7,837 bases of DNA, taken from contig JAMCRS010000306.1 in the NCBI GenBank assembly GCA_023380675.1, positions 1-7,837 on the forward strand, given 5' to 3'. The notes beneath the pieces were generated by a model, which worked only from the letters and a program-made list of their open reading frames with translations, made no database searches and was not told where the DNA came from. This DNA is from Chloroflexota bacterium. Lineage in GTDB: Bacteria; Chloroflexota; Anaerolineae; UBA4142. Shown here in pieces: positions 6,132 to 7,837 of the stretch; position 1 is the first letter of the stretch, and each line of letters starts with the position of its first letter. A program made the translations under genes and the position numbers.

Positions 6132-6608
6132 ATGAATTCGATGATCACTCTACACATGTCGTTCCCGATCGTGGGAATGAAAGCCGCCCGTTGTGCGGAC
6201 GCAATTCAAACCAGTCTCGGCCGAGTCGACGGCGTGATCAGCGCACGTGTTAACTATGCGACCGAGCGGGCCCGCATCCTGTTCGTCCCGACGCGCAACC
6301 TTGCGACGGCGTTGCTGAATGCGGTCCGGGCGGACGGCTGCGATATTCCGCTCGTCATTACTCACGTGGCGCTGCGCGACCTGATGCGAACGTCCGTCCG
6401 GCTCGATGCGGTCGTGAGTGTCTGGTTCGATTGGCGGCACGCTCGCGTGACTATCGAATCGTTGTCCTACGGCGACAGCGGTACGCCTGCACCCGCCTCG
6501 CTCCGCACGGCCATCAATCTGCTTGCGCGTCTCGTTTGGCGCTCCGAGGAGCCCGCGCTGCCATCGGTTGGGCGACCGGCGCCGACCGGCGCAACCTCGA
6601 CCGAGTAA
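6132..6608 (+). CDS. Small protein with degenerate heavy-metal-associated (HMA)-like domain(s)
   Basis: A 158-residue soluble protein. Residues 6-75 follow the HMA ferredoxin-like pattern (a beta strand, GM-loop, helix, GV-strand, VNYATERARILF strand, helix, DGC turn) found in copper chaperones and the N-termini of P-type metal ATPases. The metal loop, usually GMxCxxC, reads GMKAARC (15-21): the first Cys is Ala18 and only Cys21 remains; another Cys is at 70. Residues about 88-137 (LDAVVSVWFDWRHARVTIES, then a helix) repeat the strand-strand-helix part of the same fold, suggesting a second, more eroded copy. The tail from 138 is Pro/Ala/Thr-rich and probably disordered. With one Cys it is unlikely to bind Cu(I) in the classical way; a regulatory or scaffold role is possible. 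Start is uncertain (ATG at 6132 or 6141); neither has a Shine-Dalgarno site. No metal ATPase is adjacent. The HMA assignment is from pattern, not a search. Confidence 0.72.
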   Translation: MNSMITLHMSFPIVGMKAARCADAIQTSLGRVDGVISARVNYATERARILFVPTRNLATALLNAVRADGCDIPLVITHVALRDLMRTSVRLDAVVSVWFDWRHARVTIESLSYGDSGTPAPASLRTAINLLARLVWRSEEPALPSVGRPAPTGATSTE

Positions 6609-6643
6609 GTCGGCGGCATTCCTTTGCCCCCTCCTGCACGCGC

Positions 6644-7651
6644 TCAGGACGGCTCGCGCATTAGGCTCGATAGCCAGCCCCCTCCAGCCTGCTGAGGCAG
6701 ATCTCCCCTCACGTGCCCGTTTTGCCCGTTCACTGCGACCAAGTACCACTTTTGCTCGTAGCGATACCGCGCGATCCACATCGGCACGAGAATCAATTTG
6801 AACGTCTCGACGACCATTCGGGTAGGGTCCAGATGCAGGTCGCGAAACGTTCCATCGATCCCGGCTTGAATCTCTGGGCGCTCCCGGGCGAAGGTGCGCG
6901 AGCGCGCGACGAGGGACGCCTCGCTGACGGAAATCTGGTACGTCTCCGCCGGCCAATCGGCCAGAAAGCCTGGGTCGTAGGGCTTGAGTCGGTCGAGCGG
7001 AAAGGCGTTGATCTCGTCGGCGACCGGCGCGCTGAGCGAGTGACTGGCCGCTACCGTCAGCTGCTTTTCGTAGACCAGCCGGGTCCATTCTTGGGTAACC
7101 CATTCTTCCCCCTGGCGCGTCTCGCAGCGCCAGGCAAGCTCGCCGCCGATATCGAACGCCCACGCGGGTAGATAAACGCCGGCCGGCAGCGCCCGAACCG
7201 CGAGAACCCGGAATCCCTGCGAGCGGTACCACTGCATGACGACAGCTTGCGCCTGTTCCTGGGTGATCGCGAACGGAACGATGGCTTCCGGCGGAATCAA
7301 GCTGAGGCTTTCCGGCTGTTCCACGACGTACGCGGACGCGCAGTACGGGCACGTCGTCGAGACGGTGCCGGGCGAGAGAACGAAGGACGCTCCGCAACCG
7401 CTACATTTGAGCGCCTGGGTCGCGACCGGGATCGTATGCCCTTTCGCCGTCGCGAGCGCGACGACAAAATCACCTTCCTCGACGACAGCGCCTTGGTCTA
7501 TCGCCGAAATCACGGACTGGCGGTTGCCGCAGTAGGCGCAGGCGAGAACGTTGCCGTCGGGCGCAAATTCCATCCGACCCCCGCACGACGGACAGACGAA
7601 GCGACGAGCCGTCGCGGCGCGCGGCGCAACGGGCGGGGCTTGTGCCGGCAT
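6644..7651 (-). CDS. Double-zinc-ribbon protein of unknown function (often labelled 'primosomal protein N'-like' or 'TFIIB-type zinc ribbon')
   Basis: From the ATG at 7651 it is 335 residues. Two four-cysteine zinc ribbons lie at the N-terminus: Cys20/Cys23 with Cys38/Cys41 (CPSC, CAYC), and Cys83/Cys86 with Cys101/Cys104 (CSGC, CPYC). The rest is a conserved, Trp/Tyr-rich globular region: [18 protein letters not shown] (158-175), ASHSL (202-206), [10 protein letters not shown] (230-239), ASLVAR (245-250) and, near the C-terminus, [20 protein letters not shown] (289-308) with NGHVRGDLP. No transmembrane helix is seen. The ribbons may bind nucleic acid or protein, but the family has no known function that I can name, and similar proteins often carry a misleading helicase label. 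The frame stays open upstream to a GTG at 7789 and a stop at 7810, but that extension is the antisense of a dehydrogenase gene, so the real N-terminus may lie between 7651 and about 7710. Converges with the HMA-like gene across 35 nt. Confidence 0.75.
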   Translation of the reverse strand: MPAQAPPVAPRAATARRFVCPSCGGRMEFAPDGNVLACAYCGNRQSVISAIDQGAVVEEGDFVVALATAKGHTIPVATQALKCSGCGASFVLSPGTVSTTCPYCASAYVVEQPESLSLIPPEAIVPFAITQEQAQAVVMQWYRSQGFRVLAVRALPAGVYLPAWAFDIGGELAWRCETRQGEEWVTQEWTRLVYEKQLTVAASHSLSAPVADEINAFPLDRLKPYDPGFLADWPAETYQISVSEASLVARSRTFARERPEIQAGIDGTFRDLHLDPTRMVVETFKLILVPMWIARYRYEQKWYLVAVNGQNGHVRGDLPQQAGGGWLSSLMREPS

Positions 7652-7712
7652 GCGGTCCGGATCCACGATATCTTGCGGCTGCAGCTTGCCGTCGAGGACC
7701 GCGAGGGCGCGC

Positions 7713-7837
7713 CGCGCCTCGGGATCCGTCGGCCTCTCGTACGGCGCGCATTCCAACTTGTGCGTCAACCAGCTGCGCCTCAACGGCACCGACGCGCAGC
7801 GCGATCGCTACTTGCCGAAGCTCCTCAGCGGCGAGCA
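7713..7837 (+). CDS. Isovaleryl-CoA dehydrogenase-like (acyl-CoA dehydrogenase) fragment: N-terminus absent, runs off right edge
   Basis: The frame from 7713 to the window end reads [20 protein letters not shown] followed by [20 protein letters not shown] and E. This matches the region before the FAD-binding middle domain in isovaleryl-CoA dehydrogenases (GAHSNLCINQ, then NGxxxQKxKYLPKLxSGE), which act in leucine breakdown. About 100-140 residues of the helical N-terminal domain should precede it, yet upstream of about 7710 the plus strand no longer resembles the family; the conserved zinc-ribbon gene is there on the other strand. The frame does have an ATG at 7650, but the intervening residues ([14 protein letters not shown]) are unlike the family. 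Either this is a truncated gene remnant or fusion product, or the join near 7710 is an assembly artefact. The match is from memory of family motifs. Confidence 0.75.

Noticed and set aside
6150..7397. Long minus-strand open frame of 415 codons across the HMA-like gene and the zinc-ribbon gene
   Set aside because: Its translation is Arg/Gly/Ala-rich low-quality sequence with no domain, and it is antisense to one recognisable protein and out of frame with another. It is a GC-rich shadow frame.
7652..7789. N-terminal extension of the zinc-ribbon protein up to the GTG at 7789
   Set aside because: From about 7713 this stretch is the antisense of clearly dehydrogenase-like plus-strand coding sequence, so at most the part up to about 7710 could belong to the protein. 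The ATG at 7651 was used as a conservative start.
1..7837. CRISPR array, insertion sequence, phage or defence genes
   Set aside because: No spaced direct repeats, transposase, integrase or known defence domain was found on either strand; apart from the right-edge junction, the window looks like ordinary chromosomal DNA.

Overview
The window is GC-rich bacterial DNA with an ordinary, fairly compact layout. The gene families suggest a Chloroflexota-like (or neighbouring Terrabacteria) organism: an archaeal-looking type I short-chain polyprenyl synthase, a LiaR/NarL-type regulator with its membrane kinase, a DoxX/DoxD-like membrane protein, and a double-zinc-ribbon protein of a type I associate with Chloroflexota. 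This placement is inference from protein character, not from a search.

Left part (1-2541): a short open frame running in from the left edge overlaps the start of a probable geranylgeranyl diphosphate synthase (99-1130, +). A 223-nt convergent gap follows, then hemW (1354-2541, -), a radical-SAM heme chaperone.

Middle (2542-5097): a 288-nt divergent intergenic region separates hemW from a two-component operon. Each side has a sigma70-like promoter placed so close to the start codon that both mRNAs should be leaderless or nearly so. Between the promoters is a 53-nt imperfect palindrome (25-nt arms, TTT loop). The operon holds a LuxR-type response regulator (2830-3486) and a HisKA_3 sensor kinase (3487-5097) whose start codon directly abuts the regulator's stop codon. 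The kinase has an extracytoplasmic sensor region containing a CxxxC cysteine pair.

Right part (5098-7837): a 325-nt gap with a perfect 10-bp inverted repeat leads to a DoxX-family membrane protein (5423-6013, +), which ends in a textbook intrinsic terminator. Next is a small gene (6132-6608, +) that reads as a degenerate heavy-metal-associated (HMA) domain, possibly duplicated, with one of the two metal-binding cysteines lost. Convergent to it is a protein with two four-cysteine zinc ribbons (6644-7651, -). At the right edge the plus strand abruptly becomes recognisable isovaleryl-CoA dehydrogenase sequence (from about 7713). Its N-terminal part is absent, and the zinc-ribbon reading frame occupies the place where it should be. 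This is either a real rearrangement or an assembly junction.

Nothing ties all these genes into one pathway. The clear functional unit is the regulator-kinase pair. The points most worth a second look are the leaderless divergent promoters, the 53-nt palindrome, the degenerate HMA protein and the truncated dehydrogenase junction.
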